Positions 1-7,270 of a stretch of DNA of 15,136 nucleotides are shown here, in pieces (within the stretch, counting starts at the first letter, position 1; every line of letters starts with the position of its first letter). Source of the stretch: Ferrovum sp. (GTDB lineage Bacteria; Pseudomonadota; Gammaproteobacteria; Burkholderiales; Ferrovaceae); assembly GCA_027450105.1 (NCBI GenBank), contig DAIDKJ010000014.1, positions 1 through 15,136 of the forward strand, written 5' to 3'. Below the pieces are notes generated by a model. It saw nothing but the letters and a program-made list of their open reading frames with translations. It ran no database searches and was not told the origin of the DNA. The position numbers and the translations under genes are program-made.

Positions 1-292
1 GAAAACCATATAGGATGACACCCAGACGCAATAAGGTGCTGCGGGAAAAATCCACCCCCGGTGCGCAGACATGCGCCATTTTAGGAAAAACCGTATTGCC
101 CAGCACCATGCCCATGACGATGGCAATGGTTAGAGAACTCAAACCGGTCCGTTGAACGGAAGGAAGATTAGCCACCCACATGATCAGCGCACTGCCAATT
201 CCCGCCAACCACAGGCCCGGCAGGCGTCCCTTGAACAGGGGTTGCGCCACAAGCCCCGGGTGCACGTGGACATTGCTGTGATTGTGGGTCAT
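1..292 (-). CDS. yeiH: YeiH family putative sulfate/anion exporter (5' part only)
   Basis: The first 97 codons of a membrane protein gene that leaves the window at position 1. Translation begins MTHNHSNVHVHPG and continues with LSSLTIAIVMGMVLGNTV and CAPGVDFSRSTLLRLGVILYG, which are the hallmark N-terminal segments of the YeiH family (UPF0324, Pfam Cons_hypoth698). Full-length members have about 340-350 residues and roughly ten membrane helices. The visible hydrophobic stretches fit the first two or three. The ATG at 292 is supported by a good Shine-Dalgarno AAGGAAG (299-305 on the plus strand), 6 nt upstream. The family is annotated as putative sulfate exporters, but the substrate is not firmly established. 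The gene is divergent from a LysR-type regulator, the same arrangement as yeiH/yeiE in enterobacteria. The N-terminus is unusually His-rich (four His in the first eleven residues). Confidence 0.85.
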   Translation of the reverse strand, partial: MTHNHSNVHVHPGLVAQPLFKGRLPGLWLAGIGSALIMWVANLPSVQRTGLSSLTIAIVMGMVLGNTVFPKMAHVCAPGVDFSRSTLLRLGVILYGF

Positions 293-393
293 ATTATTCT
301 TCCTTGTTGTATGGATATAACCATTCAACATAATAGGCCGGTTTTATAATATAACTCCAATTGATTATTTTCATGTTTTAATTACTATTGGAT
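293..393. promoter_or_regulatory. Divergent control region between yeiH and the LysR gene
   Basis: This AT-rich 101-bp spacer holds several short dyads. At 311-324, ATGGATATAACCAT is an almost perfect palindrome. At 344-354, TTATA-A-TATAA is perfect and includes a consensus -10 hexamer TATAAT (345-350, plus strand). At 351-368, ATAA and TTAT are separated by 10 nt. At 391-402, GATAT-GA-ATATC overlaps the LysR start codon at 394. LysR-type regulators bind dyads of the T-N11-A kind between divergent genes, so these are candidate sites for the adjacent regulator. The -35 partner of the TATAAT is poor (ATTCAA-like, spacing about 15-16). Promoter assignment is therefore tentative, and which dyads are used is inference. 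Confidence 0.45.
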
Positions 394-1281
394 ATGAATA
401 TCAACTTTCAATATCTCCGCGCATTTGTGGAAGTCGCCCGCCACCAAAGCTTCACCCAAGCTGCAGTGGCCTTGCACCTGACTCAACCGGCCATATCCAA
501 AGCGGTGCGCGAATTGGAACTGGATCTGGAAATCCGCTTGCTGGAACGCACCTCACGACAAGTACGCCTGACCGAGGCGGGGCAGGCGCTGTACGACCAG
601 GCACGCTCCATCTTTGCGCTGGAACAGGTCATGCTGGAAGATATCAAGGCGCGACGCGGGTTACGTCGCGGACGTCTGGTCGTGGGCGCCAGCACGACGA
701 TTGCCGCATACTGGTTACCCGCCTATCTGGCGCAATTTACGCAGCAACTTCCCGATATCGAGGTGAGTTTGGTGAGCGGCAATTCATTGACCATCCAGCA
801 CCAGGTGCTGGATTACCAAGTGGATATCGGACTAGTGGAAGGCCCTGTGTCCGATGTGCGACTAAACTGCCAGATCTGGCGCAAAGAAAGATTGACGCTA
901 ATCGCATCCCCTACCCTGCACGTCATCCCCACGGCTCTGGAGAAGCAATGCTGGATCGTGCGTGAAAGCGGGTCGGGCACCGGGGACGTGGTCAATCAGT
1001 TTTTTCTGGAACACCGATTCGAGCCCAAACGCCGCATCGAGGTGGGCAGCAACATGGCGGCCATTCAAATGGTTCTGGCCGGGGGAGGCATCTGTCTCAT
1101 TCCCAGAATCATGGTGCAATCGGCCATTGACCAGAGACGATTACAGGAGATCCCTCTGGTCTCAGGAACCCTGGAACGCCCCTTGAACTGGGTGAGCCTG
1201 AAAGGGCGCCCGGTCAGCCTGCCCCGTCAGGCCTTTGAGCAACTCTGTCGTACCTCACCCACTATACCGTCAGGATGGTAG
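394..1281 (+). CDS. LysR-type transcriptional regulator, YeiE-like
   Basis: A 295-residue LysR-type regulator of normal family length. The N-terminal winged helix-turn-helix occupies about residues 4-62, with the recognition region SFTQAAVALHLTQPAISKAV (19-38) followed by LERTSRQVRLTEAG. The periplasmic-binding-protein-like effector domain fills about 90-290. I place the start at ATG 394 (MNINFQYLRAF). A TTG at 388 would add two residues. There is no strong Shine-Dalgarno upstream of either. The gene is divergent from the yeiH homologue, and YeiE regulators sit next to yeiH in enterobacteria, so control of yeiH and of itself is the natural inference. CbbR- and CysB-like regulators share this architecture, and the ligand cannot be read from the sequence. 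Its last 20 bases overlap the end of the convergent qor gene. Confidence 0.9.
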   Translation: MNINFQYLRAFVEVARHQSFTQAAVALHLTQPAISKAVRELELDLEIRLLERTSRQVRLTEAGQALYDQARSIFALEQVMLEDIKARRGLRRGRLVVGASTTIAAYWLPAYLAQFTQQLPDIEVSLVSGNSLTIQHQVLDYQVDIGLVEGPVSDVRLNCQIWRKERLTLIASPTLHVIPTALEKQCWIVRESGSGTGDVVNQFFLEHRFEPKRRIEVGSNMAAIQMVLAGGGICLIPRIMVQSAIDQRRLQEIPLVSGTLERPLNWVSLKGRPVSLPRQAFEQLCRTSPTIPSGW

Positions 1282-2236
1282 AGCCTGTCGTACGACGAGC
1301 TTCCAGGTCACGATGGGCTTGCTGGGCATCCCGCAGCGGGTAACGCTGGTGAATTTCCACGCGCACATGGCCCTTCAGGACACGGTCGAAGAGTTCGGCG
1401 GCAGCAGACACCAGATCATGACGCTCCGCGGTATAGGTAGCCAAGGTGGGACGCGTAACGAACAAGGAACCCTTGGTGGAGAGAAGCCCCAGATCAAAGG
1501 GGGGCACCGGCCCTGAGGACTGGCCAAAAAGCACCAGCATCCCCAAGGGGGCCAAACACTCCAGTGAGCCCATGAAGGTATCCTTGCCCACGGAATCATA
1601 GACCACCTGTACCTTGCCCCCTTGGGTAAGAGCCAATACACGCTGGACAAAATCTTCCTGGGTGTACAGAATGGTATGATCACACCCGTGAGCTTTGGCC
1701 AAGGCTGCCTTTTCGGGTGTGCTCACCGTTCCAATGACCGTAGCCCCCAAATACTTGGCCCATTGGCAGAGCATCAACCCCACCCCTCCGGCCGCCGCAT
1801 GGACCAGAATGGTGTCCCCGCTCTTGACGGGATAGGTTCGACGCACAAGATACTGAACCGTCAACCCTTGCAACATCATGGCCGCAGCTTGCCCATCAGA
1901 AATTCCTTCCGGAATTTTCACTACCCGATTGGCTGGCATCAGACGAACCTCGGCATAGGCTCCCAAGGGTCCTGATGCATAGGCAACCCGATCGCCCACT
2001 GCAAACTCGGTCACGCCCGGTCCCACCGATTCCACGACAGCCGCTGCTTCCATTCCTGGAATGGCTGGCAACGCCATGGGATAAAGCCCTGTGCGGTGAT
2101 ACACATCGATGTAGTTCAATCCCACCGCCCGTTGTTGCAAACGCAGCTGCCCGGGGCCAGGAGCCCCCACATCCACCGACTCCCAGGTCAACACCTCGGG
2201 GCCTCCCGTGCGGTGCATTCGAATGGCATGACTCAT
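1262..2236 (-). CDS. qor: NADPH:quinone oxidoreductase, zinc-independent MDR family
   Basis: A 324-residue medium-chain dehydrogenase/reductase close in length to E. coli QorA (327). The N-terminal GroES-like catalytic domain carries GLNYIDVYHRTGLYP (39-53). The Rossmann domain has the nucleotide motif HAAAGGVG (146-153), where GGVG replaces the zinc-ADH pattern. The structural and catalytic zinc cysteines are absent, so a metal-free quinone or enone reductase is expected. Known members reduce quinones with NADPH. The exact substrate here is unknown. The start at 2236 is chosen over an in-frame ATG nine codons upstream because GGGAGGA (2245-2251, plus strand) lies 8 nt before it and MSHAIRMHRTGGPEVL matches family N-termini. 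It lies 99 nt downstream of sfsA on the same strand and may be co-transcribed with it. Confidence 0.92.
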   Translation of the reverse strand: MSHAIRMHRTGGPEVLTWESVDVGAPGPGQLRLQQRAVGLNYIDVYHRTGLYPMALPAIPGMEAAAVVESVGPGVTEFAVGDRVAYASGPLGAYAEVRLMPANRVVKIPEGISDGQAAAMMLQGLTVQYLVRRTYPVKSGDTILVHAAAGGVGLMLCQWAKYLGATVIGTVSTPEKAALAKAHGCDHTILYTQEDFVQRVLALTQGGKVQVVYDSVGKDTFMGSLECLAPLGMLVLFGQSSGPVPPFDLGLLSTKGSLFVTRPTLATYTAERHDLVSAAAELFDRVLKGHVRVEIHQRYPLRDAQQAHRDLEARRTTGSTILTV

Positions 2237-2335
2237 ACTGATGATCCTCCCGTTACATTTCATACAAACAGAAAATTGTCATTTTGTTGATCAGGTATCC
2301 CGCCTCGTGGCCCTCCATCGGGTCAAGGTATGGGG

Positions 2336-3040
2336 TTACAAGGAAACCGGCAATTGGCGGGTCAATGTCACGGCGACATTCGACAAGACCGCCCCGGCAC
2401 CGATCAACTCCACACCTGCTTTCCCTGCCTGACGCAGCAACGCTGCGTAGACGGGATCGATCTCCTCGGCGGGCGCCACGCTTGTGACATCCTCGCGCTG
2501 AACACAGAAGATCAGGACGGATCGATATCCAGCGGCCACCTGCGCCATCAGTTCTCGCAAGTGCTTTTGGGCACGAAGGCTCACCGCATCCGGAAACAGT
2601 GCAATGCCCCCCTGCACCGCAGCGGTCACGTTTTTTACTTCCAGAAAACAAGGCTGCAAGGCTGTACCCGTCAAATACCAGTCCACGCGGCTGCCTTCAC
2701 TCCCATAGGCCATTTCAGCACGACGTTGGGGGTAATCCCGCAAGGTTGGGAACAAACCCAGGTCCAGTGCTTCGCCCACCAAGGCATTGGCCATGTGCGT
2801 GTTGATCCCGACTCGGGCCCCCCGAACCTGCACCTGCTCCCAGGTATACCGGTACCGCCGTCCGGTATGACCAGAATCGCGAATCCACACCGGAGAGCCT
2901 GGTTCCAGACAACCCAGCAAGGATCCCGTATTGGGTACATGAACCGTCAGTTCGGTTTGATCCGGCAGACGCACATCTGCCAAAAAGCGCTTATACCGCC
3001 GCAGCAACACAGCTTCTATGAGGGGTGATGGGTAGTTCAT
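2336..3040 (-). CDS. sfsA: DNA/RNA nuclease-like protein SfsA
   Basis: A 234-residue protein, the same length as E. coli SfsA. Recognisable family blocks are RYKRFLADV (15-23, start of the OB-fold part), the signature HVPNTGSLLGC (34-44), SRVDWYL (117-123), FLEVKNVTA (132-140) and LFPDAVSLRAQKHLREL (149-165). The D...EVK arrangement is that of a PD-(D/E)XK nuclease-like core. The family was named for stimulating maltose fermentation in E. coli and has been described as DNA-binding. A cellular role is still unclear. The ATG at 3040 agrees with the conserved N-terminus, although no clear Shine-Dalgarno precedes it. The pirin gene lies 71 nt upstream on the same strand and qor lies downstream. 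No functional link between them is evident. Confidence 0.93.
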   Translation of the reverse strand: MNYPSPLIEAVLLRRYKRFLADVRLPDQTELTVHVPNTGSLLGCLEPGSPVWIRDSGHTGRRYRYTWEQVQVRGARVGINTHMANALVGEALDLGLFPTLRDYPQRRAEMAYGSEGSRVDWYLTGTALQPCFLEVKNVTAAVQGGIALFPDAVSLRAQKHLRELMAQVAAGYRSVLIFCVQREDVTSVAPAEEIDPVYAALLRQAGKAGVELIGAGAVLSNVAVTLTRQLPVSL

Positions 3041-3111
3041 TGATTTTGAATCATGTTTTTAGAGCTTGCCACACCCTTCCCGCTGCGGCCTACGACGCAG
3101 AGATCTCACCG

Positions 3112-3810
3112 TCACGGCAGATCGAACAACAGGATTTCAGCACGTTTGGGAGAGCCCAAGGCAATCCGCTCTTGCTGGCTAATCCGCACACCGTCACCCG
3201 CGCGCAGCAAATGTCCATCCAGCACCAAATCGCCCGTAGCCACTTGCAAATAACCCCGACGCCCCGGGGCAAACCGATGCTCCAACGTATCGTCCTCTTT
3301 CAGAACGGCCGCGTATAAGGATACATCCTGATGAATTGTGAGACTGCCATCACGTCCATCCGGAGATGCGATCAACCGAAAATGCGCGGGGCCATCTTCC
3401 AGGAGAAATGGTTTTTGCTCATACTCTGGAGTCAATCCCCGCCGTTCGGGTTCGATCCAGATCTGTAGCAGATGGACGGGCTCGGTTTCTGAAGCATTGA
3501 ATTCGCTGTGGGTCAGGCCTGTTCCGGCAGTCATGCGTTGCACCTCACCGGTGTGCAGGGCACGGCGATGCCCCATGCTGTCCTGGTGCTCCAGAGTGCC
3601 TTCCAACATGTAGGTGATGATCTCCATATCCCGATGGGGATGAGTGCCAAAGCCTTGTGCGGGGGCAATCCGATCGTCATTGATGACCCGCAACGCACCA
3701 AAGCCCATCTGGGCCGGATCAAAATAATCCGCAAAGGAGAAGGTATGCCAACTCTCCAACCAGCCGTGGTTTGCATGTCCCCGGTCACGAGCACGGCGTA
3801 TGGCAAGCAT
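3112..3810 (-). CDS. Pirin family protein, YhhW-type bicupin
   Basis: A 232-residue bicupin matching the YhhW branch of the pirin family. The N-terminal cupin has the four metal ligands at exactly the expected places: His57 and His59 in GTHPHRDMEI, and His101 and Glu103 in GTGLTHSEF. The signature SWHTFSFADYFDP (20-32) and HLLQIWIEP are also present. E. coli YhhW has quercetin 2,3-dioxygenase activity in vitro, while its physiological substrate is unknown. The C-terminal cupin lacks obvious ligands, as usual. The start ATG at 3810 has AGGAA about 8 nt upstream. A promoter with an inverted repeat lies just upstream (see 3841-3907), so the gene is probably regulated on its own. It is followed by sfsA after 71 nt. 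Confidence 0.93.
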   Translation of the reverse strand: MLAIRRARDRGHANHGWLESWHTFSFADYFDPAQMGFGALRVINDDRIAPAQGFGTHPHRDMEIITYMLEGTLEHQDSMGHRRALHTGEVQRMTAGTGLTHSEFNASETEPVHLLQIWIEPERRGLTPEYEQKPFLLEDGPAHFRLIASPDGRDGSLTIHQDVSLYAAVLKEDDTLEHRFAPGRRGYLQVATGDLVLDGHLLRAGDGVRISQQERIALGSPKRAEILLFDLP

Positions 3811-3840
3811 AATGGTTTCCTGAAATCGAATGTACTGTTG

Positions 3841-3869
3841 TGATTATGGGGTTTCTCCTTCCATAATCA
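3841..3869. repeat. Perfect 9-bp inverted repeat at the pirin promoter (operator or 5'-UTR hairpin)
   Basis: TGATTATGG (3841-3849) and CCATAATCA (3861-3869) form a perfect inverted repeat with an 11-nt spacer. On the minus strand it begins right at the predicted transcription start of the pirin gene and ends about 30 nt before its ATG. It may be a repressor operator. In RNA it could fold as a 5' hairpin whose loop holds AAGGAGAAACC. It has no U-tract, and it is AT-rich, so it does not look like a terminator for ppk2. Confidence 0.5.
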
Positions 3870-3877
3870 AGATGTGG

Positions 3878-3907
3878 ATTGTAAAAATCGGATAAAACGA
3901 ATGCCAA
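3878..3907 (-). promoter_or_regulatory. Sigma70-type promoter for the pirin gene
   Basis: On the minus strand a -35 box TTGGCA (3902-3907, five of six consensus bases) and a -10 box TACAAT (3878-3883, five of six) are separated by 18 nt. The predicted start of transcription is near 3870-3871, immediately before the inverted repeat at 3841-3869. The leader before the ATG at 3810 would be about 60 nt. The promoter lies in the 135-nt gap after the ppk2 stop codon. Confidence 0.55.
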
Positions 3908-3945
3908 CCCGCAGAGATTTTGGTGGGTGTGGGCAAGTTGCTCGC

Positions 3946-4782
3946 TTACTCGGCCAATTCTGGCAGGGGTGCACCCCCAATGGGCCAATCATCGATGACC
4001 GAGTTATTCCAAAGCAAAACACTGGGTTTCTTGTCCGGGTAATCCTGATGAGACAAAAAGTGTCGCAACAAATTGAGGCGCGCTTTCTTTTTGTCATTGG
4101 AATGCACCACCGTCCAGGGAGCCGCCTGATGATGGGTTCTGAGCAACATGGCATCACGCGCCATGCTGTAGGCTTTCCACTTGCGCAGTGCAACCTTGTC
4201 GATGGGACTGAGTTTCCACTGCTTGAGGGGATTGCGCTGGCGCTCGCGCAAACGTTTGACCTGTTCCTCACGGGTAATGTCCAGATAATACTTGAACAAA
4301 CGGATGCCGGAGCGCACCAGCATGGATTCGAAGGTGGTGACCGTATTCATGAAATCTTCATATTGCTCGGGTGTGCAAAAACCCATGACCTGCTCTACCC
4401 CGGCCCGGTTATACCAACTGCGATTGAAAAGAACAAATTCGCCGCGACTGGGAAGATGATGCACATAACGCTGAAAATACCATTGCCCCGCTTCGGTATC
4501 GGAAGGTTTTCCCAAAGCCACGACGCGCGTGTCGCGCGGGCTGAGATGCTCCACCAGGCGTTTGATGGTACCGTCCTTGCCTGCGCCGTCCCGCCCCTCC
4601 ACCAACACCAGAATCCTTTCGCCCTGGCTGATACAATGACGCTGGAACTTGACCAGTTCGATTTGCAATAAACGCAACTGGGCTTCGTAATCTTGTGCAG
4701 TCTTGATCACTGCCGTTTTGTCAGAACCCCTGGAACGCGCAGGAGACTTGCTTGCCGCACTGGGTTTATTTTTTGTTTTCAT
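3946..4782 (-). CDS. ppk2: Polyphosphate kinase 2 (PPK2), class I-like
   Basis: A 278-residue one-domain PPK2. It uses inorganic polyphosphate to phosphorylate nucleotides, mainly ADP to ATP or GDP to GTP in class I enzymes. The Walker A loop is EGRDGAGKDGT (62-72). The Walker B region is FVLFNRSWYNRAGVEQVMGF (116-135), and the WYNRAGVE form is typical of class I. The lid segment is RQRNPLKQWKLSPID (181-195). The first 25 residues are a Lys/Ser/Ala-rich, probably disordered tail. I choose ATG 4782 because upstream in-frame sequence (back to 4896) is Cys-rich and unlike the family. There is no clear Shine-Dalgarno at either position, so the start is uncertain. The gene is divergent from the methyltransferase gene. 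No ppk1 or phosphate genes are visible nearby. Confidence 0.93.
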   Translation of the reverse strand: MKTKNKPSAASKSPARSRGSDKTAVIKTAQDYEAQLRLLQIELVKFQRHCISQGERILVLVEGRDGAGKDGTIKRLVEHLSPRDTRVVALGKPSDTEAGQWYFQRYVHHLPSRGEFVLFNRSWYNRAGVEQVMGFCTPEQYEDFMNTVTTFESMLVRSGIRLFKYYLDITREEQVKRLRERQRNPLKQWKLSPIDKVALRKWKAYSMARDAMLLRTHHQAAPWTVVHSNDKKKARLNLLRHFLSHQDYPDKKPSVLLWNNSVIDDWPIGGAPLPELAE

Positions 4783-4841
4783 GGCGTAGTCAGGGTTAGA
4801 GAAGGAATTTTTTCGAAAATCGATGGTCTTGCAGATGCACA

Positions 4842-4867
4842 CGCAAAGCCGTAAAGGCCACTTTGCG
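4842..4867. repeat. Inverted repeat in the ppk2/methyltransferase divergent spacer
   Basis: CGCAAAG (4842-4848) and CTTTGCG (4861-4867) form a perfect 7-bp inverted repeat with a 12-nt spacer. A further short CC/GG pairing is possible inside. It lies near the middle of the 152-bp spacer between divergent ppk2 (start 4782) and the methyltransferase gene (start 4935). A regulatory protein site shared by both genes is possible. I see no strong promoter hexamers here. The best plus-strand candidate is AATAAT near 4890, with only a weak -35. Confidence 0.35.
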
Positions 4868-4934
4868 CTTGCACTAACATCACGCCAATAATGCACCGAT
4901 GCCGGGTGTATTGCAAACTCGATAGGGGTTTACC

Positions 4935-5969
4935 ATGTCCGCAGAAGTACTGAAAAACCAAATTCGCCAACAGGCTCAAGGCGCCACCCGCTTGCACGTG
5001 GCCTACATCGGGATCACGGGAAAACTGTTTGCAACCCTGCAGCGCATGTCGCAAGCCACCAGTAGCATGCTGGCCGCAGCCTCCCATAATGACCCGGGCT
5101 ACGTCAGGGTATGGTGTGATGCGGCTTATGCCTTCGAATATCTCGAAGCAGACGGCGAAACCTTCAGACTATCCGAAGTGGGCTTGCTGATGTGTCCAGA
5201 CCATCCGGAAACTCTCATGCCCATGGTCATTCAAGCCATGGTCTCGGCGCACGTGGCAGATCGTGCTGCAGAGTTACTTCCCAGTGGGGAGCGCCCTGGC
5301 GAAGCGGTTCTTGGAGAACGGGCCACGCTGCTACCCTGGTTTGGCCCCATGCTGGAACACGGCTTTGGAACCCTGTTCGAACAGACCATATGCCCCGCTT
5401 TATCCGTATTCACCGAGGTGGATACCCAAGGAGGACTGGCACTCGATCTGGGATGTGGCAATGGTTGGTATTTGCGCGCCTTGGCGCGCCGTTGCAAACA
5501 CCTGCGGGGTATCGGCCTGGATGGCTTTGAAGAAAATATCCGGCAGGCTCGCACCAAGGCTTTAGCAGAGGGACTGGAGAATCGATTGCAGTTCCAGCAA
5601 GGCGATATTCATGATTTTGACCAGCAGGAAGCCGTGGATCTGATTGCCATGAACCGTGCCCTGCACCACGTGTGGGAACGGGATCAAAAGGGAATCTTTC
5701 AGTGGCTCCATGACCATCTCAAGCCAGGAGGACATGCGGTCATTTGGGAACCAGCCTGGCCAGAACAACGAGAAACCTTAAGACTTCCCGCACGCCGGGG
5801 GCTCGCCTTCCAAAACCTGAGCGAGTACATCCAGGGGAATCATCTGCTCCGACCGCAAGAAATCGTCGAGGCCTTTCATGCTCAGGGTATGACAACCCAA
5901 GTTCATGAATTCATGGAAGGAAATGAGGTTCTGGTGGTCGCACGACGGCCCCATGGCCCCACCCCATGA
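4935..5969 (+). CDS. Class I SAM-dependent methyltransferase with N-terminal winged-helix-like domain
   Basis: A 344-residue protein. Residues 1-130 resemble the helical/winged-helix substrate domain of small-molecule methyltransferases such as the Rv2258c type. Residues about 150-340 form the Rossmann-like SAM domain: motif I LALDLGCGNGWYL (168-180), the acidic residue in GIGLDGF (193-198), GDIHDF (223-228), NRALHHVW (240-247) and LKPGGHAVIWEPAWP (262-276). The substrate cannot be named. The His-His in LHHVW is common in class I O-/C-methyltransferases. The start ATG has AGGGG about 7 nt upstream. The stop codon overlaps the rmuC start (ATGA, 5966-5969), which implies co-translation with rmuC. 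It is divergent from ppk2. Confidence is high for the fold and low for any specific activity. Confidence 0.85.
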   Translation: MSAEVLKNQIRQQAQGATRLHVAYIGITGKLFATLQRMSQATSSMLAAASHNDPGYVRVWCDAAYAFEYLEADGETFRLSEVGLLMCPDHPETLMPMVIQAMVSAHVADRAAELLPSGERPGEAVLGERATLLPWFGPMLEHGFGTLFEQTICPALSVFTEVDTQGGLALDLGCGNGWYLRALARRCKHLRGIGLDGFEENIRQARTKALAEGLENRLQFQQGDIHDFDQQEAVDLIAMNRALHHVWERDQKGIFQWLHDHLKPGGHAVIWEPAWPEQRETLRLPARRGLAFQNLSEYIQGNHLLRPQEIVEAFHAQGMTTQVHEFMEGNEVLVVARRPHGPTP

Positions 5970-7270
5970 ACACCCAGGAACTGCTGCTATTCCTGTGCAT
6001 GCTGTTGCTGCTGGGCGGTAACCTGTTTTATTTTCTGCGCGCGTCAAAATGGCGCTATCAACTGGAACAACAGGAATTGTTGCGCAGCCTACTGGAAACC
6101 AGGCTCCTGACCCAGGAGCAAAGACTGGAAGACAAGGAAGGCCAGCTCAGAGAACTATCCGCCCAACTCGCCCAGACCAATGGCCAATTGCTCCTGGAAA
6201 AAAGCCAGAACGAACAGCGGCTAACGGCGCTTCAAGAAGCCCGCGAATCCATGACGTATCAGTTCAAAGCGCTGGCCAGCGATTTGTTTGAAGAAAAATC
6301 CCGGCGCTTCACCGAGCTTAACCAATCCAGCCTGGGGCAGTTGCTGGAACCTCTCAAGTCCCGTCTGCATGAATTTCAGGGCAAGGTGGAAAGTCTTTAC
6401 ATGCAGGAGGGCAAAGACCGCTCTGCTCTGGCTCAACAAGTCCTTCAGTTGATGGAACTGAACCAACACCTGACCCAGGAAGCGCGAGATCTTACCTCAG
6501 CCCTCAAAGGCTCCAGCAAAGTGCAGGGAAATTGGGGGGAATTGATCCTGGAACGCGTTCTGGAAGGCTCGGGACTGCGTCGTGATCATGAATATCACGT
6601 GCAGGTGAGTCAGATGCGCTCCGATGGTTCACGCGCTCAACCCGATGTGGTCCTGCATCTGCCGCAAGAGCGGCATCTGGTCATCGACGCCAAAATGTCT
6701 TTGGTGGCCTATGAACAATCTGTCCATGCAACCGATCCCGAACAACAGGAACTGGCCCTGCGCCGTCATCTGGAGTCAGTTCGCGGGCATATCAAGGAAC
6801 TCTCCGAACGTCGTTATCAGGAGTTGTACGGCTTGAAATCCCTGGACTTCGTGATTCTGTTCATTCCGCTGGAACCAGCCTTCGTATTGGCAATGTCCCA
6901 CGATCAAAGCCTCTTCATGCAGGCCTGGGAGAAAAATGTCCTGCTGGTCAGTCCTTCCACCCTGTTGTTTGTATTGCGAACCGTGGCTCACCTGTGGCGC
7001 CAGGAATCGCAAAACCGAAATGCCCAGGAAATTGCCAGCCGGGGCGCAGATCTTTACGATAAGTTGGTGGGCTTCGTCACTTGCCTGGATGAATTGGGGC
7101 AACGCCTCACTCAAGCCCAACGAAGTTTTGATGGTGCACGCCAACGTCTTTCAAGCGGACGAGGCAACCTGATTCGCCAAGCCGAAATGCTCAAACAACT
7201 GGGCATTCACCCTTCCAAAACAATTCCGGCAGATTGGGTTGAGCAGGCACAATCCGACGACCCGGACTGA
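5966..7270 (+). CDS. rmuC: DNA recombination protein RmuC
   Basis: A 434-residue RmuC homologue, limiting inversion and rearrangement at short inverted repeats in E. coli. An N-terminal membrane anchor (about 5-24, LLLFLCMLLLLGG) is followed by a long coiled coil (about 30-115) and the RmuC domain (Pfam RmuC, about 125-410). Nuclease-like motifs are visible: GNWGE (188-192), QPDVVLHLP (225-233) and IDAKMSL (240-246), consistent with a PD-(D/E)XK-type core. RSDGSRAQPDVVL and LYGLKSLDFVILFIP (284-region) are typical family blocks. The start overlaps the methyltransferase stop by 4 nt and has no Shine-Dalgarno of its own, so it probably depends on translational coupling. A probable terminator follows at 7267-7313. 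Confidence 0.94.
   Translation: MNTQELLLFLCMLLLLGGNLFYFLRASKWRYQLEQQELLRSLLETRLLTQEQRLEDKEGQLRELSAQLAQTNGQLLLEKSQNEQRLTALQEARESMTYQFKALASDLFEEKSRRFTELNQSSLGQLLEPLKSRLHEFQGKVESLYMQEGKDRSALAQQVLQLMELNQHLTQEARDLTSALKGSSKVQGNWGELILERVLEGSGLRRDHEYHVQVSQMRSDGSRAQPDVVLHLPQERHLVIDAKMSLVAYEQSVHATDPEQQELALRRHLESVRGHIKELSERRYQELYGLKSLDFVILFIPLEPAFVLAMSHDQSLFMQAWEKNVLLVSPSTLLFVLRTVAHLWRQESQNRNAQEIASRGADLYDKLVGFVTCLDELGQRLTQAQRSFDGARQRLSSGRGNLIRQAEMLKQLGIHPSKTIPADWVEQAQSDDPD

Noticed and set aside
2330..3028. A 232-codon open frame on the plus strand and a 132-codon minus-strand frame at 2253-2651
   Set aside because: Both overlap sfsA almost completely in wrong frames. sfsA has every family signature.
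3083..3100. A CTGCG/CGCAG stem after the pirin gene as a terminator
   Set aside because: It has only five base pairs, an 8-nt loop and no T-tract. sfsA follows closely on the same strand, so read-through is more likely.
3874..4671. A 265-codon open frame on the plus strand
   Set aside because: It is antisense to ppk2, whose Walker motifs are intact. There is no promoter or ribosome-binding site and no recognisable domain.
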